A DNA stretch of 39,631 nt from an uncultured Clostridia bacterium (GCA_947572235.1 CANPBB010000012.1:1-39631), one strand, 5' to 3'; positions 15,880 through 24,409 are shown, counted from the first letter of the stretch. A program made the numbers and translations. Notes: a model not told the origin generated them from the sequence alone.

Positions 15880-15893
15880 GGGAGAAAATACCG

Positions 15894-17750
15894 GTGCTTG
15901 AACAAATCCACTCCCCAGCGGATCTGCGCAGCTGCTCTCGGAGGGAGTTAGACGCCCTCTGCGGTGAGCTGCGCACTTTTTTGCTCCAGACCGTCTCCAA
16001 GACTGGGGGACACTTGGCCTCCAACTTAGGGGCGGTGGAGCTGACAGTGGCCGTCCACAGGGTGTTTGACACCGGACGGGACCGTTTGGTCTTTGATGTG
16101 GGCCACCAGTGCTATGTCCACAAGATTCTCACCGGTCGCGCTGAGCTGATGCACACCCTGCGCCAGTTCGGCGGCATAGCCGGTTTTCCCAAGCCCATGG
16201 AGAGCGACCACGATGCCTTTATTGCCGGCCACGCCTCCAACTCCGTATCGGTGGCGTTAGGAATGGCAAGGGCAAGGACTTTACAGCAGCAGGACTACCG
16301 TGTATTGGCCCTTTTGGGGGATGGGGCACTCACCGGCGGGCTGGCCTATGAGGGACTCAACGACGCGGGTGACTCCCACGAGCCGCTGATTGTGATTTTG
16401 AACGATAACGGTATGTCCATCAACCCCAATGTCGGGGGCATCTCCAGCCACTTGGCCTCCATCCGTACACGCAAGAGCTACTATACCTTTAAGAAGAACT
16501 ATCGCCGCCTGATGGCCCACCTGCTTGGCGGGAAGGGACTGTACCGCTTCAACCATAAAATCAAGACCGCTCTGAAGAAGATGTTCTGGCCCTGCACCAT
16601 GTTTGAGGACATGGGCTTCACTTACTTGGGACCAGTGGACGGACACAACATTGAACGGCTGTGTACCACCTTGGAGTGGGCCAAGGAGCTGAACAGCCCG
16701 GTGCTGGTCCATGTAAAGACCCAGAAGGGCCGGGGCTATCCTCCCGCGGAGCGCAATCCCAACCGCTACCACGGAGTGGGACCTTTTGAGTTGGAGACAG
16801 GCATCTCCAAGGAGAAGAAAGCGGACTTCTCCGCTGTGTTTGGTCAGACTTTGGAGGAGATAGCTGCCGGAGACAGCCGGGTCTGCGCTGTCACTGCGGC
16901 TATGGCGGAGGGTACCGGACTGGAGAACTTCTCCCGGTACTACCCGCATCGGTTTTTTGACGTCGGCATTGCCGAGGGTCACGCGGTAGCTATGACTGGC
17001 GGCATGGCCAAGCAGGGGATGGTGCCGGTGTTCGCGGTGTACTCCTCTTTTTTGCAGCGTGGCTATGACCAGCTGATCCATGACGTGGCCCTGCAAAATC
17101 TCCATGCCGTCTTTGGTGTTGACCGCTCCGGACTGGTGGGAGCCGACGGGGCTACTCACCACGGCTTGGCTGACGCAGCCTATCTGAGCGCCATTCCCAA
17201 TATGACACTCTACTCCCCAGCCAGCTTCCAAGAGCTGCGGGATATGCTCCGCCACGCTGTCTTAGAGGAGACAGGACCTGTGGCCCTGCGCTATCCCCGC
17301 GGGGGAGAGGGCCGGTATACTGCCGGCTGGAATGGCACCGCCGCCGCCTGTCTGCGGGAGGGAACAGATGTGACCCTTGCGGCCTACGGTACCATGGTAA
17401 ACGAGGTTCTCCAAGCCGCCGATATACTCTCTGAGCGTGGGTTGCAGGCGGAGGTGATCAAGCTCAACTGTATCGCTCCTCTGGATCCGGAGCTGGTGCT
17501 GCGCAGTGCAGAGAAAACCGGTGCCTTGGTAATGGCGGAGGAGTGCTTCCATACCGGCAGTGTGGGCCAGCGGCTGTGCGAGGCTGTGCTGGCGTGGGGG
17601 ATTACCCTTCGGGGACTGCGGCTTCTCAGCTGCGGTGACCGCTTCGTGTACCAAGGCAGTGCGTCCCAGCTGCGGGAGAGCGTGGGCATCGACGCCAAGG
17701 GGATTGTACAGGCAGTTTGTGAGGTGTGCCATGGCAAAGACGCGACTTGA
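15894..17750 (+). CDS. dxs: 1-deoxy-D-xylulose-5-phosphate synthase
   Basis: DXS condenses pyruvate and glyceraldehyde 3-phosphate, the entry step of the MEP isoprenoid pathway, with thiamine diphosphate as cofactor. The 618-residue protein has GGHLASNLGAVELTVA and FDVGHQCYVHKILTGR near the N-terminus. The thiamine diphosphate motif GDGALTGGLAYEGLNDAG lies near residue 142, ending in LNDN. The central domain begins at the FGQTLEEIAAGDSRVCAVTA segment, contains the catalytic-glutamate motif DVGIAEGHAV, and continues to ATHHGLADAAYLSAIPNM. A transketolase C-terminal domain follows. The GTG start has GGGAGA about 8 nt upstream. The gene follows oapA by 14 bp and overlaps tlyA by 20 bp. Confidence 0.97.
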   Translation: MLEQIHSPADLRSCSRRELDALCGELRTFLLQTVSKTGGHLASNLGAVELTVAVHRVFDTGRDRLVFDVGHQCYVHKILTGRAELMHTLRQFGGIAGFPKPMESDHDAFIAGHASNSVSVALGMARARTLQQQDYRVLALLGDGALTGGLAYEGLNDAGDSHEPLIVILNDNGMSINPNVGGISSHLASIRTRKSYYTFKKNYRRLMAHLLGGKGLYRFNHKIKTALKKMFWPCTMFEDMGFTYLGPVDGHNIERLCTTLEWAKELNSPVLVHVKTQKGRGYPPAERNPNRYHGVGPFELETGISKEKKADFSAVFGQTLEEIAAGDSRVCAVTAAMAEGTGLENFSRYYPHRFFDVGIAEGHAVAMTGGMAKQGMVPVFAVYSSFLQRGYDQLIHDVALQNLHAVFGVDRSGLVGADGATHHGLADAAYLSAIPNMTLYSPASFQELRDMLRHAVLEETGPVALRYPRGGEGRYTAGWNGTAAACLREGTDVTLAAYGTMVNEVLQAADILSERGLQAEVIKLNCIAPLDPELVLRSAEKTGALVMAEECFHTGSVGQRLCEAVLAWGITLRGLRLLSCGDRFVYQGSASQLRESVGIDAKGIVQAVCEVCHGKDAT

Positions 17751-18534
17751 CGTACTGTTGGTGGAGAGCGGGCTTCAGGAGAGCCGGCAGAAGGCTCAAG
17801 CCACCATTATGAGCGGCTTGGTATTCGTAAACGGACAGCGTGTGGATAAGCCGGGAACTCCGGTAGCGGCGGAGGCCGTTGTGGAGGTCCGGGGCAGCGC
17901 CCTGCGCTATGTCAGCCGGGGGGGATTGAAGCTGGAGAAAGCCATGGCCCTCTGGCCCATTGATTTGACAGAGAAGGTCTGCATGGATGTAGGGGCCTCC
18001 ACCGGCGGTTTTACGGACTGTATGCTGCAAAATGGAGCATCCACAGTCTACGCTGTGGATGTGGGATACGGTCAGTTGGCTTGGAAGCTCCGCAGCGACC
18101 CTCGGGTGGTTTGCTTGGAGCGGACCAATGCCCGTTACCTCAGCCGTGATTTGATTTTGGAGGCACCGGACTTTGCCTCCATAGATGTGAGCTTCATCTC
18201 CCTCAAGCTTATCCTGCCCGCGGTAGCCGCTGTCCTCCGGGAGGGGGGACATGTGGTATGCCTGATCAAGCCCCAGTTTGAGGCCGGGAAGGACAAGGTA
18301 GGAAAAAAAGGTGTGGTCCGAGAGGCATCCATCCATTTGGAGGTGCTGGAGCACTTTCTTGAATATGCAAAGGAAAATAACTTTACAGTGCTTGATATCA
18401 CATATTCTCCCATTCGAGGGCCCGAGGGGAACATAGAGTATTTGGGCTATCTTGGCTTGGGGACAGGCGAGGAGCATGTCCCCGAGCTGTACGCTCTGGT
18501 GGAGGAGTCCCACGGTGCGCTGAAGGAGGGTTAG
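17731..18534 (+). CDS. TlyA family rRNA (cytidine-2'-O)-methyltransferase
   Basis: The 267-residue protein has an N-terminal S4 RNA-binding domain (AKTRLDVLLVESGLQESRQK to VNGQRVDKPG) followed by an FtsJ-like methyltransferase domain. The SAM-binding DVGASTGGFTDCMLQNGA is near residue 85, with DFASIDVSFISLKLILPA and VCLIKPQFEAGKDKVGKKGV downstream. Relatives methylate 16S/23S rRNA ribose; in Bacillus the orthologue is YqxC. I chose the ATG at 17731 over upstream in-frame starts because the S4 domain begins there and GAGGTG is just upstream. It overlaps dxs and is followed 5 bp later by nadK, so translation is coupled within the operon. Confidence 0.93.
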   Translation: MAKTRLDVLLVESGLQESRQKAQATIMSGLVFVNGQRVDKPGTPVAAEAVVEVRGSALRYVSRGGLKLEKAMALWPIDLTEKVCMDVGASTGGFTDCMLQNGASTVYAVDVGYGQLAWKLRSDPRVVCLERTNARYLSRDLILEAPDFASIDVSFISLKLILPAVAAVLREGGHVVCLIKPQFEAGKDKVGKKGVVREASIHLEVLEHFLEYAKENNFTVLDITYSPIRGPEGNIEYLGYLGLGTGEEHVPELYALVEESHGALKEG

Positions 18535-18539
18535 ATGGA

Positions 18540-19409
18540 ATGAAGAAAGTCATACTGTGCCCCAATCCCTACCGGGATACAGGGCTGGTGGCGGCAAGGG
18601 AGGCTGCGGAGATCCTCAACGCCGCAGGGATCCGCACGGTGTTCTGTCTGCCCTTCCGTATGGAGGGCGGGGAGTGCCCTGTGCCCACCCGGCCGCTGCA
18701 CCAAGAGCTGCGCAACAGCAGCATGATCATTACCTTTGGAGGCGACGGGACCATTCTCCACTTGGCTAAAACCGCGGCCATGCGGGGGCTCCCCATGCTG
18801 GGGGTAAATATGGGGAGCTTAGGCTTCATGTCGGAGCTGGAGCGCAACGAGATGCACCTTCTCAAAAATCTGGCCGTCGGCCAGTTTCAGCGGGAGCGGC
18901 GGATGATGTTGGACGTGTCCGTATTTCGGGAGGGGCGGCGGGTCTACGACAACTGCGGTCTCAACGATGCGGTGGTGACAAAGGGGGCCGTGGCCCGGAT
19001 TATCCGTTTGGATGTGATGGTGGGAATGGCGGCCTTGGGTGTTATCGAGGGGGACGGCGTGGTGGTAGCTACGCCTACCGGTTCCACCGGTTACTCCCTC
19101 TCCGCCGGAGGGCCCATCGTGGAGCCCACAGCCAGAAATTTTGTAGTCAGCCCCATCTGCGCCCACTCGATTCAGTCCAACTCCTATGTGATGTCCGCCA
19201 CCAGTACCATCTCAGTGCGGCCCCGGGATGTGGGGCGCAAGCCGGTGTTTCTGTCGGTGGACGGGGGACGGGCCTTTTCCCTCCGCGCGGGAGACGAGGT
19301 CGTGATCAAAAACTCCCGCTATGAGACGGAGCTGATTCGCCTATCTGACAAGAGTATCTACGAGATCCTGCGGATCAAGATGACGGGGGTGCTGCCCTAT
19401 GAAAAATGA
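18540..19409 (+). CDS. nadK: NAD kinase
   Basis: NAD kinase phosphorylates NAD to NADP using ATP or polyphosphate. The 289-residue protein has the diagnostic GGDGTILH motif (residues 67-74), the NMGSLGFMSELE loop, the LNDAVVTKGAVARII motif, and the glycine-rich DGVVVATPTGSTGYSLSAGG segment. The start ATG follows GAAGGAGG. An out-of-frame ATG sits a few bases upstream and is not used. The gene ends 11 bp inside argR. This tlyA-nadK-argR-recN order is standard in Firmicutes. Confidence 0.96.
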   Translation: MKKVILCPNPYRDTGLVAAREAAEILNAAGIRTVFCLPFRMEGGECPVPTRPLHQELRNSSMIITFGGDGTILHLAKTAAMRGLPMLGVNMGSLGFMSELERNEMHLLKNLAVGQFQRERRMMLDVSVFREGRRVYDNCGLNDAVVTKGAVARIIRLDVMVGMAALGVIEGDGVVVATPTGSTGYSLSAGGPIVEPTARNFVVSPICAHSIQSNSYVMSATSTISVRPRDVGRKPVFLSVDGGRAFSLRAGDEVVIKNSRYETELIRLSDKSIYEILRIKMTGVLPYEK

Positions 19410-19878
19410 ACGACAGGGAAAAATCCTCTCGATTATCGCCCGGGAGGATATTGACACACAGGAGCTGCTGATGGAGCGATTGCAGCGGGAGGGAATTTCC
19501 TGCACCCAAGCTACCATTTCCCGGGACATCAAGCAGCTGCATCTGATCAAAGAGCCGGTGGGCCGGGGGCGATACCGCTACGCCGTGTCTGTCCGGCAAA
19601 GCGGGCTGAATGTGGCGGACAAGCTGCGCACCATCTTCCGCGAGAGCGTCCTCAGCATCGACTGTGCTCAAAACATAGTGGTGGTTAAGACGCTGCTGGG
19701 ACTGGCCAACGGCGCTGCCGCGGCACTTGACAGCATGGAACTGCCCTATCTGGTGGGTACGCTGGCCGGAGAGGACACCGTGCTCTTGGTGATGCGGGAC
19801 AGCCGGTCTGCCGACGGGTTCTGTGCGGAGATCGGGGAGATGCTTCTCCTCTCCGGCGGAGATCAGAAGAAGGAGTAG
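19399..19878 (+). CDS. argR: Arginine repressor ArgR/AhrC
   Basis: The 159-residue protein has an N-terminal winged helix (KILSIIAREDIDTQELLMER, CTQATISRDIKQLHLIKEP) and a C-terminal hexamerisation and arginine-binding domain (NIVVVKTLLGLANGAAAALD, LVGTLAGEDTVLLVMRDS). It represses arginine synthesis genes and activates catabolic ones when arginine is bound. The ATG overlaps the nadK end by 11 bp. In Bacillus it also sits just before recN, as here. Confidence 0.95.
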   Translation: MKNERQGKILSIIAREDIDTQELLMERLQREGISCTQATISRDIKQLHLIKEPVGRGRYRYAVSVRQSGLNVADKLRTIFRESVLSIDCAQNIVVVKTLLGLANGAAAALDSMELPYLVGTLAGEDTVLLVMRDSRSADGFCAEIGEMLLLSGGDQKKE

Positions 19879-19882
19879 AGCT

Positions 19883-21568
19883 ATGCTGGAGCTGCTGCAC
19901 ATTGAGAATATCGCGGTAATCGAGGAGACTGAGATCGCCTTCCACCCCGGCTTCAATGTCCTCACTGGTGAGACCGGCGCTGGTAAGTCTATTGTGATTG
20001 ATGCCATGGGCGCGGTGCTGGGCCAGCGGACACCCCGGGATCTGATCCGTACTGGGGCTGGCAAGGCCTTTGTCAGCGCCCTGTTCTCCGGCGTGCCGGA
20101 GGATCTGACTGTGCTGGAGGAGAGTGGTGTCAGTGCCGAGGGCGGTGAACTGCTCCTACAGAGGGAAATCTACGCCGACGGAAAGAATACCTGCCGGGCC
20201 AACGGACGGCCCATCACCGTGGCGCTGCTGCGCCAAATCGGCAGCAGCCTTCTGAACATACACGGCCAGCACGACGGCCAGCTCCTCTTGGATGAGGAGC
20301 GCCACTGCGCCTATTTGGACAGCTTTGGTGCCACGGGAGAGATTTTGCAGGCCTATCAGACAGAGTACCGGACCATGGCGGAGATTCGAAAAAAGATCAA
20401 GTCCTTGGCTATGGATGAGGCGGAGCGGGAGCGCCGTGTAGACACCCTGCGCCACCAGATCGACGAGCTGGAGCGGGCGGAGCTGAAGGAGGGGGAGGAG
20501 GAGACTCTGGCGGAGCGCCGTAACATCCTGCGCAACGGGGAGAAGTTCCTCTCCGCCGTCCAAGGGGCGGCCTACTGCCTCAACGGCTCTGACGAAAGTA
20601 TGGGGGCCGTGGCCCTGCTGCGGGAAGCGGAGAACGCCCTGCGGGCTGTCCGGGGGATGGGGGAGCAGTTTGTGGAGCTGACCAGCCGCTTGGAGGCTGT
20701 GGAGAGCGAGGTCTACGACATTGGTGAGACCGTCCGGGATCTGCGGGAGAGCTACGATTTCTCCCCAGCGGAGCTGGATGCAGTGGAGAGCCGGTCAGAT
20801 CAGCTCTACCGCTTGGAGAAGAAGTACGGTCCCACTGTGGGGGACATGCTGGCCTACTTGGATAAGTGCCGGCAGGAGCTGGACGGCATCAAGTACGCCG
20901 ACGATACCATCGCCCGATTGGAGAAGGAACTGCGTAAGCAGGAGAAGCGGACAAAGGAGTCGGCCAAGACCCTGACAGAGGCCAGAAAGTCCGCGGCGGA
21001 GGCCTTGGAGCGCCGTATTCAGGAGGAGCTGCGGCAGTTGAGTATGCCCAAGGTCCGCTTTGCCATCCAGTTTGGTGAGATGGAGCTGGGGGAGAACGGA
21101 GGGGATGAAGTCCGCTTCCTCATGTCCGCCAACGTGGGGGAGGCGCTGAAGCCCATCCACAAGGTGGCCTCCGGCGGTGAGCTGGCCCGGATCATGCTGG
21201 CACTGAAGAACGTGCTGGCGGAGAATGAGAGCATCGGCACCATGGTCTTTGACGAGGTGGACACCGGCGTGTCCGGCCGTGCTGCCCAGAAGGTGGCGGA
21301 GAAGCTGGCCCAAGTGTCCCGGCACAAGCAGGTGCTCTGTGTCACCCATCTGCCCCAGCTGGCCGCCATGGCCGACACCCACTTCTCCGTGGAGAAGGGG
21401 GAGCGGGAGGGCCGCACCCACACCGCTGTGGCGGAGCTGAACCGGGAGGGCCGCATGGATGAGCTGGCCCGTCTCACCGGCGGTGCGGAGGTGACAAAGG
21501 CCATGCGCCAGAGCGCGGAGGAGCTGATCGCGGCGGCAGAGGACTACAAGCGGAACATACCAACGTAG
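19883..21568 (+). CDS. recN: DNA repair protein RecN
   Basis: RecN is an SMC-like ATPase acting early in double-strand break repair. The 561-residue protein has the Walker A motif TGETGAGKS (residues 28-36), a central coiled-coil region from roughly residue 150 to 375, a signature motif near VASGGELARIMLALKNVLAE, and the Walker B motif MVFDEVDTGVSG near residue 455. HLPQLAAMADTHF follows it. The ATG at 19883 has GAAGGAG upstream and lies 4 bp after the argR stop; longer in-frame starts overlap argR and lack support. It ends the conserved housekeeping run that begins at OLE RNA. Confidence 0.96.
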   Translation: MLELLHIENIAVIEETEIAFHPGFNVLTGETGAGKSIVIDAMGAVLGQRTPRDLIRTGAGKAFVSALFSGVPEDLTVLEESGVSAEGGELLLQREIYADGKNTCRANGRPITVALLRQIGSSLLNIHGQHDGQLLLDEERHCAYLDSFGATGEILQAYQTEYRTMAEIRKKIKSLAMDEAERERRVDTLRHQIDELERAELKEGEEETLAERRNILRNGEKFLSAVQGAAYCLNGSDESMGAVALLREAENALRAVRGMGEQFVELTSRLEAVESEVYDIGETVRDLRESYDFSPAELDAVESRSDQLYRLEKKYGPTVGDMLAYLDKCRQELDGIKYADDTIARLEKELRKQEKRTKESAKTLTEARKSAAEALERRIQEELRQLSMPKVRFAIQFGEMELGENGGDEVRFLMSANVGEALKPIHKVASGGELARIMLALKNVLAENESIGTMVFDEVDTGVSGRAAQKVAEKLAQVSRHKQVLCVTHLPQLAAMADTHFSVEKGEREGRTHTAVAELNREGRMDELARLTGGAEVTKAMRQSAEELIAAAEDYKRNIPT

Positions 21569-21587
21569 GGTTTGGGAGAGGAGCGAT

Positions 21588-22547
21588 ATGGAATATATCG
21601 AGAAAATCAAGGATGTGCTGCTACGGCTCTACCCGGTGCGCAGGAATTTCGCCCAGAAGTCGGACTTCCGGGAATGGCTTTTGCGGGAGCTGCGCCGGTC
21701 CGGATGGAGAGCTTCCGAGGAACGGTATGGCAGAACCAACGGCAGTATCAACGTGGTGGCCGGGGACCCGGACCGGGCGGCGGTGTTTTTCACTGCCCAC
21801 TACGACACCGCCTCCCGCATGGTTGTGCCGGACTTCGTCTCGCCTACCAACGTAGCTGCCCATGTGCTCTACCACGCCTTGGTAGCCTTGATACTGATCG
21901 TATTGGCGCTGGCGGCGTCCTTTGCCGTGTCCTTTCCCTTAAATCAGCCGGGTCTGATGCTGCCGCTTTTTTTGATTCTGCTGGTGGGGCTGCTGTTTTT
22001 TGCCGCCTTCGGACCAGCCAATTTGAGCAACGCCAACGGCAACACCTCCGGCGTACTGGCCCTGCTGGCCATCGCCAAGATTGTGCACAGGGATGACCGG
22101 GTGTGCATTGTGTTCTTCGACAACAACGCCCGCAATCTCTTGGGAGCCGGGGCATTCAAAAAGGCCCATCCCAATGCCGCTCAAAGCTGTCTCTACCTCA
22201 ACTTCGACTGCGTGGGAGACGGGGATCACCTGCTGCTGATGCCAAGCCGCCCCTGCCGATGGGATGAGAAGCTGCTCTCGGCGTTGGAGGAGGGATTTCA
22301 GAACACAGCGGCGGTGCAGGCACAGATTTTGACCAAGGGGCTTAACTACTACCCCTCGGACCACCGGAAGTTCAAATTCCATGTAGCTACTACGGCCTGC
22401 CGGTATGTAGGCGGTTTAGGGTACTATATCCCCCATTTGCGGACAAAAAAGGATACCATATTGAAAACAGAGAACATCGACTGTATCGCGGAGAGTATCG
22501 CCCGATTTCTGCCGCTGTACTTAGAGAGCGGCGGGGCAGAGACGTAA
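21588..22547 (+). CDS. Membrane-anchored M28 peptidase-like protein lacking key catalytic residues
   Basis: The 319-residue protein resembles zinc aminopeptidases of the M28 family, interrupted by two membrane segments (ALVALILIVLALAASFAVSF and LMLPLFLILLVGLLFFAAF). The first metal-ligand motif AHYDTA (H71, D73) and later NFDCVGDGD (D207) and SDHRKF (H259) are kept. The bridging aspartate expected in NDNTSG is glycine here (NGNTSG, G151), and the DNEE pair that carries the general base is DNNA (N180, A181). I infer that it is not a standard active peptidase. The start ATG follows GAGAGGAGCG and lies 19 bp after recN, so it is probably in the same operon. Confidence 0.7.
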   Translation: MEYIEKIKDVLLRLYPVRRNFAQKSDFREWLLRELRRSGWRASEERYGRTNGSINVVAGDPDRAAVFFTAHYDTASRMVVPDFVSPTNVAAHVLYHALVALILIVLALAASFAVSFPLNQPGLMLPLFLILLVGLLFFAAFGPANLSNANGNTSGVLALLAIAKIVHRDDRVCIVFFDNNARNLLGAGAFKKAHPNAAQSCLYLNFDCVGDGDHLLLMPSRPCRWDEKLLSALEEGFQNTAAVQAQILTKGLNYYPSDHRKFKFHVATTACRYVGGLGYYIPHLRTKKDTILKTENIDCIAESIARFLPLYLESGGAET

Positions 22548-22639
22548 AATAATAGCGAAAAAACTTAGAGTCGCAGATACAATATCCATGCTGGCGGCGC
22601 ACAGACCAAACCGAGCAGAATTAAAAAGGAGACGATCAT
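22548..22639 (+). other. Short spacer before the DIP1984 gene
   Basis: This 92-bp gap contains a weak promoter-like TACAAT near 22578 without a clear -35, and the ribosome binding site AAAAAGGAG of the next gene. There is no terminator after the M28-like gene, so read-through is possible. Confidence 0.35.
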
Positions 22640-23092
22640 ATGAAATTAGCGGAGGCACTACAGCTGCGCAGCGACTTGCAGAAGCGAATCTACCAGCTTC
22701 AGGAGCGTCTGAACCAGAACGCCACCGTCCAAGAGGGGGAGAAACCCGCCGAGGATCCGGTGGCCCTGCTCCATGAGCTGGACGACTGCATCGCTCAGCT
22801 GGAGGAGCTGATGGAGCGGATCAACCGCACCAACAGCCAGACCGTTACCGTCGAGGGCACTTTAACGGCCCTGCTGGCGAAAAGGGACTGCCTGAAGATC
22901 AAGGTGGAGGCTTATCGGGAATTTCTACGTCAAGCCAGCGGCCTTAGCCGCCGGGCCACCCGGTCGGAGATCAAGATTTTAAGCACCATATCTGTACAGG
23001 ACTACCAGAAGCAGGTGGATCAGATGTCTGCCCGGCTTCGCCAAGTGGACGGTGCCATCCAAGCGGCCAACTGGACCACGGAGCTGCTGTAA
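22640..23092 (+). CDS. DIP1984 family protein
   Basis: The 150-residue, highly charged, mostly helical protein matches the DIP1984 family: an N-terminal KLAEALQLRSDLQKRIYQLQ, a central EDPVALLHELDDCIAQLEEL and INRTNSQTVTVEGTLTALLA, and LSRRATRSEIKILSTISVQD followed by QMSARLRQVDGAIQAANWTT. Heptad spacing suggests a coiled coil. The biochemical role is not established; my recollection, unverified, is that the family has been discussed alongside RNA-repair and Ro60/RtcB-type loci. AAAAAGGAGACGATCAT precedes the ATG. Its stop lies only 25 bp from the first helix strand of the structured RNA listed next, so the two probably share a transcript. Confidence 0.88.
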   Translation: MKLAEALQLRSDLQKRIYQLQERLNQNATVQEGEKPAEDPVALLHELDDCIAQLEELMERINRTNSQTVTVEGTLTALLAKRDCLKIKVEAYREFLRQASGLSRRATRSEIKILSTISVQDYQKQVDQMSARLRQVDGAIQAANWTTELL

Positions 23093-23107
23093 AAGGATAA
23101 AAAGAAT

Positions 23108-23342
23108 ATAGTGGTAGCCGCATCACGGGCGAACGCATGCCCTGTTGAGGGCCTGTTATATGGTAACGCGGAGGGGCAGCGCGGAGTTCGATCCTCCATT
23201 GCACAATAAAGCCCTGCACGCTGTACAATAGCAAATGGCACATCGCACACAGCACTACCATGCGTTGACATGATGCGGCGAGGGCGGGAACGGGGAAAAA
23301 GCGGCAAAAGAGCCGGACAGAAGAATTCTGTCCGGCTCTTTT
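23108..23342 (+). ncRNA. Candidate Y-like/tRNA-like structured RNA
   Basis: Two long-range helices close this segment. GCCGCATCA (23117-23125) pairs with TGATGCGGC (23271-23279), and AACGCATG (23132-23139) pairs with CATGCGTT (23259-23266). They are separated by an asymmetric internal loop (CGGGCG opposite GACA). Inside lie a GTTA/TAAC hairpin (23155-23167) and a canonical T-arm GGAG-TTCGATC-CTCC (23183-23197). AGGGC (23148-23152) can pair with GCCCT (23211-23215) to close them like an acceptor stem. A small CCCT-GTTG-AGGG hairpin competes with that stem. A strong terminator ends the transcript. This layout resembles bacterial Y RNAs with a tRNA-like module. There is no full tRNA: the anticodon arm is missing. 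Confidence 0.6.
23306..23342. terminator. Strong rho-independent terminator
   Basis: AAAAGAGCCGGACAGAA (23306-23322) pairs perfectly with TTCTGTCCGGCTCTTTT (23326-23342). The stem is GC-rich with flanking A and T tracts, ending the DIP1984-RNA transcript. Confidence 0.92.
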
Positions 23343-23562
23343 AATATGTAAAGCAAAAGCGCATGCATGATATTGCAAAAACAGGAATAATGGAGATCAT
23401 CAAGCGGACTGGAGTCATAGGAGGAAGCCGTTGACCTTTTGGCCTTAGACAAGGGCCTTCGGTAGTTTGCCGCCATTATCCATAAGGTTCTGAGAACAAT
23501 TTATACTGGAGAGATCATCCTCAGCCCCTGAAGGGCCTGTGCTTTTTGATCAGAGTCCCCCC
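23343..23562. other. Intergenic region without gene
   Basis: About 220 bp lie between the terminator and the T-box promoter. Short frames on both strands have no ribosome binding sites or recognisable motifs. I see nothing further in it. Confidence 0.4.
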
Positions 23563-23591
23563 TTGACAAAGCAGGTATTTCCCGCTATAAT
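23563..23591 (+). promoter_or_regulatory. Consensus sigma-A promoter of the T-box operon
   Basis: TTGACA (23563-23568) and TATAAT (23586-23591) both match consensus exactly with a 17-bp spacer. The transcript should start near 23598 and enter the T-box leader. Confidence 0.9.
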
Positions 23592-23597
23592 GCCACA

Positions 23598-23862
23598 TAA
23601 CGCGACGATGGGAAGAAGTAGCGCCGTACTGCCCTGCCAAGAGAGCCCCCGCATGGTGGAAGGGGGAGAGGGATGCGGTGTGAATACCTCCCGGAGCAGC
23701 GGACCGAACTCTCATGTGGGACAGTAGGCTCCGCCGGGTGCGCCCGATACCGCGCGGTGGGTCTTTTGAGACCCCATGAGGCCGTCCCCGTGAGGGGCCG
23801 GTGCGATAGAGGTGGTACCGCGTGTTGTTCGCCCTCTGTCCTGCGGGACAGAGGGCGTTTTT
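23598..23862 (+). promoter_or_regulatory. Tyrosine T-box leader with terminator
   Basis: The leader contains the T-box sequence AGGTGGTACCGCG (23810-23822), which forms the antiterminator bulge that pairs with the uncharged tRNA acceptor end. It is followed by the terminator hairpin CGCCCTCTGTCC/GGACAGAGGGCG (23830-23857) with a T run. In stem I an AGTA element (near 23616) and a GAA at 23682-23684 suit the specifier-loop turn. The triplet TAC at 23685-23687 directly after GAA is the likely tyrosine specifier, consistent with tyrS in the same transcript. Uncharged tRNA-Tyr should prevent termination and allow the downstream genes to be read. Confidence 0.88.
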
Positions 23863-23884
23863 GCGTGCGAGAGAGGAGGAGCGC

Positions 23885-24409
23885 TTGCGGAGGGTGGTTT
23901 TATACATTTCTCTCAGCTTGGATGGGTACATTGCCGATGCCGGCGGCGGTGTAGGCTGGCTGGGAGGTCAGGATCCAGACTACATGGGGGATTATGGCTA
24001 CGAGGCCTTCATCCACACAGTTGATACCGTGCTTATGGGTGCTCGAACCTACCGGCAGGTGACAGAGGAGTTGTCCCCGGACTGCTGGCCCTACCAAGGG
24101 CTGGAGACCTATATCCTGACCCACCGACCAGAGATCGACACACCGGAGTGCCGATTTGTAGACGGTTCCCCGACGGAGCTGCTCCATCGCCTGCGGCAGG
24201 AGGAGGGAGGCGATATTTGGATCTGCGGTGGTGCCGATCTGATCCGCCAGTGCATAAGGGAGATTGACGAGTTCCACCTGTCCATCATGCCCATCCTGCT
24301 GGGGAATGGAACGCCTCTGTTCCCAGAGGGCAGGCCGCCGTTGACACTTTGTTTGACAGCCCTGCGGCAGGAGAACGGTGTGATAGACTGTGTGTATCAG
24401 CGACGGTGA
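23885..24409 (+). CDS. RibD C-terminal/DHFR-like dihydrofolate reductase family protein
   Basis: The roughly 174-residue protein matches the RibD C-terminal/YyaP-type reductase fold: VVLYISLSLDGYIADAGGGV at the start, DTVLMGARTYRQVTEELSPD, GGDIWICGGADLIRQCIREI, and IMPILLGNGTPLFPEGRPPL near the end. These are the signature segments of the standalone family, which binds NADPH; the substrate is generally unknown. I chose the TTG at 23885 because AGGAGG lies 5 nt upstream; an in-frame extension upstream runs into the T-box terminator. It is the first gene read after the tyrosine T-box and precedes tyrS by 96 bp with no terminator between them. Confidence 0.85.
   Translation: MRRVVLYISLSLDGYIADAGGGVGWLGGQDPDYMGDYGYEAFIHTVDTVLMGARTYRQVTEELSPDCWPYQGLETYILTHRPEIDTPECRFVDGSPTELLHRLRQEEGGDIWICGGADLIRQCIREIDEFHLSIMPILLGNGTPLFPEGRPPLTLCLTALRQENGVIDCVYQRR

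Noticed and set aside
23155..23205. A genuine tRNA gene
   Set aside because: A T-arm and a D-like hairpin are present, but there is no anticodon arm and no proper acceptor stem. I treat it as a tRNA-like module in a larger RNA.
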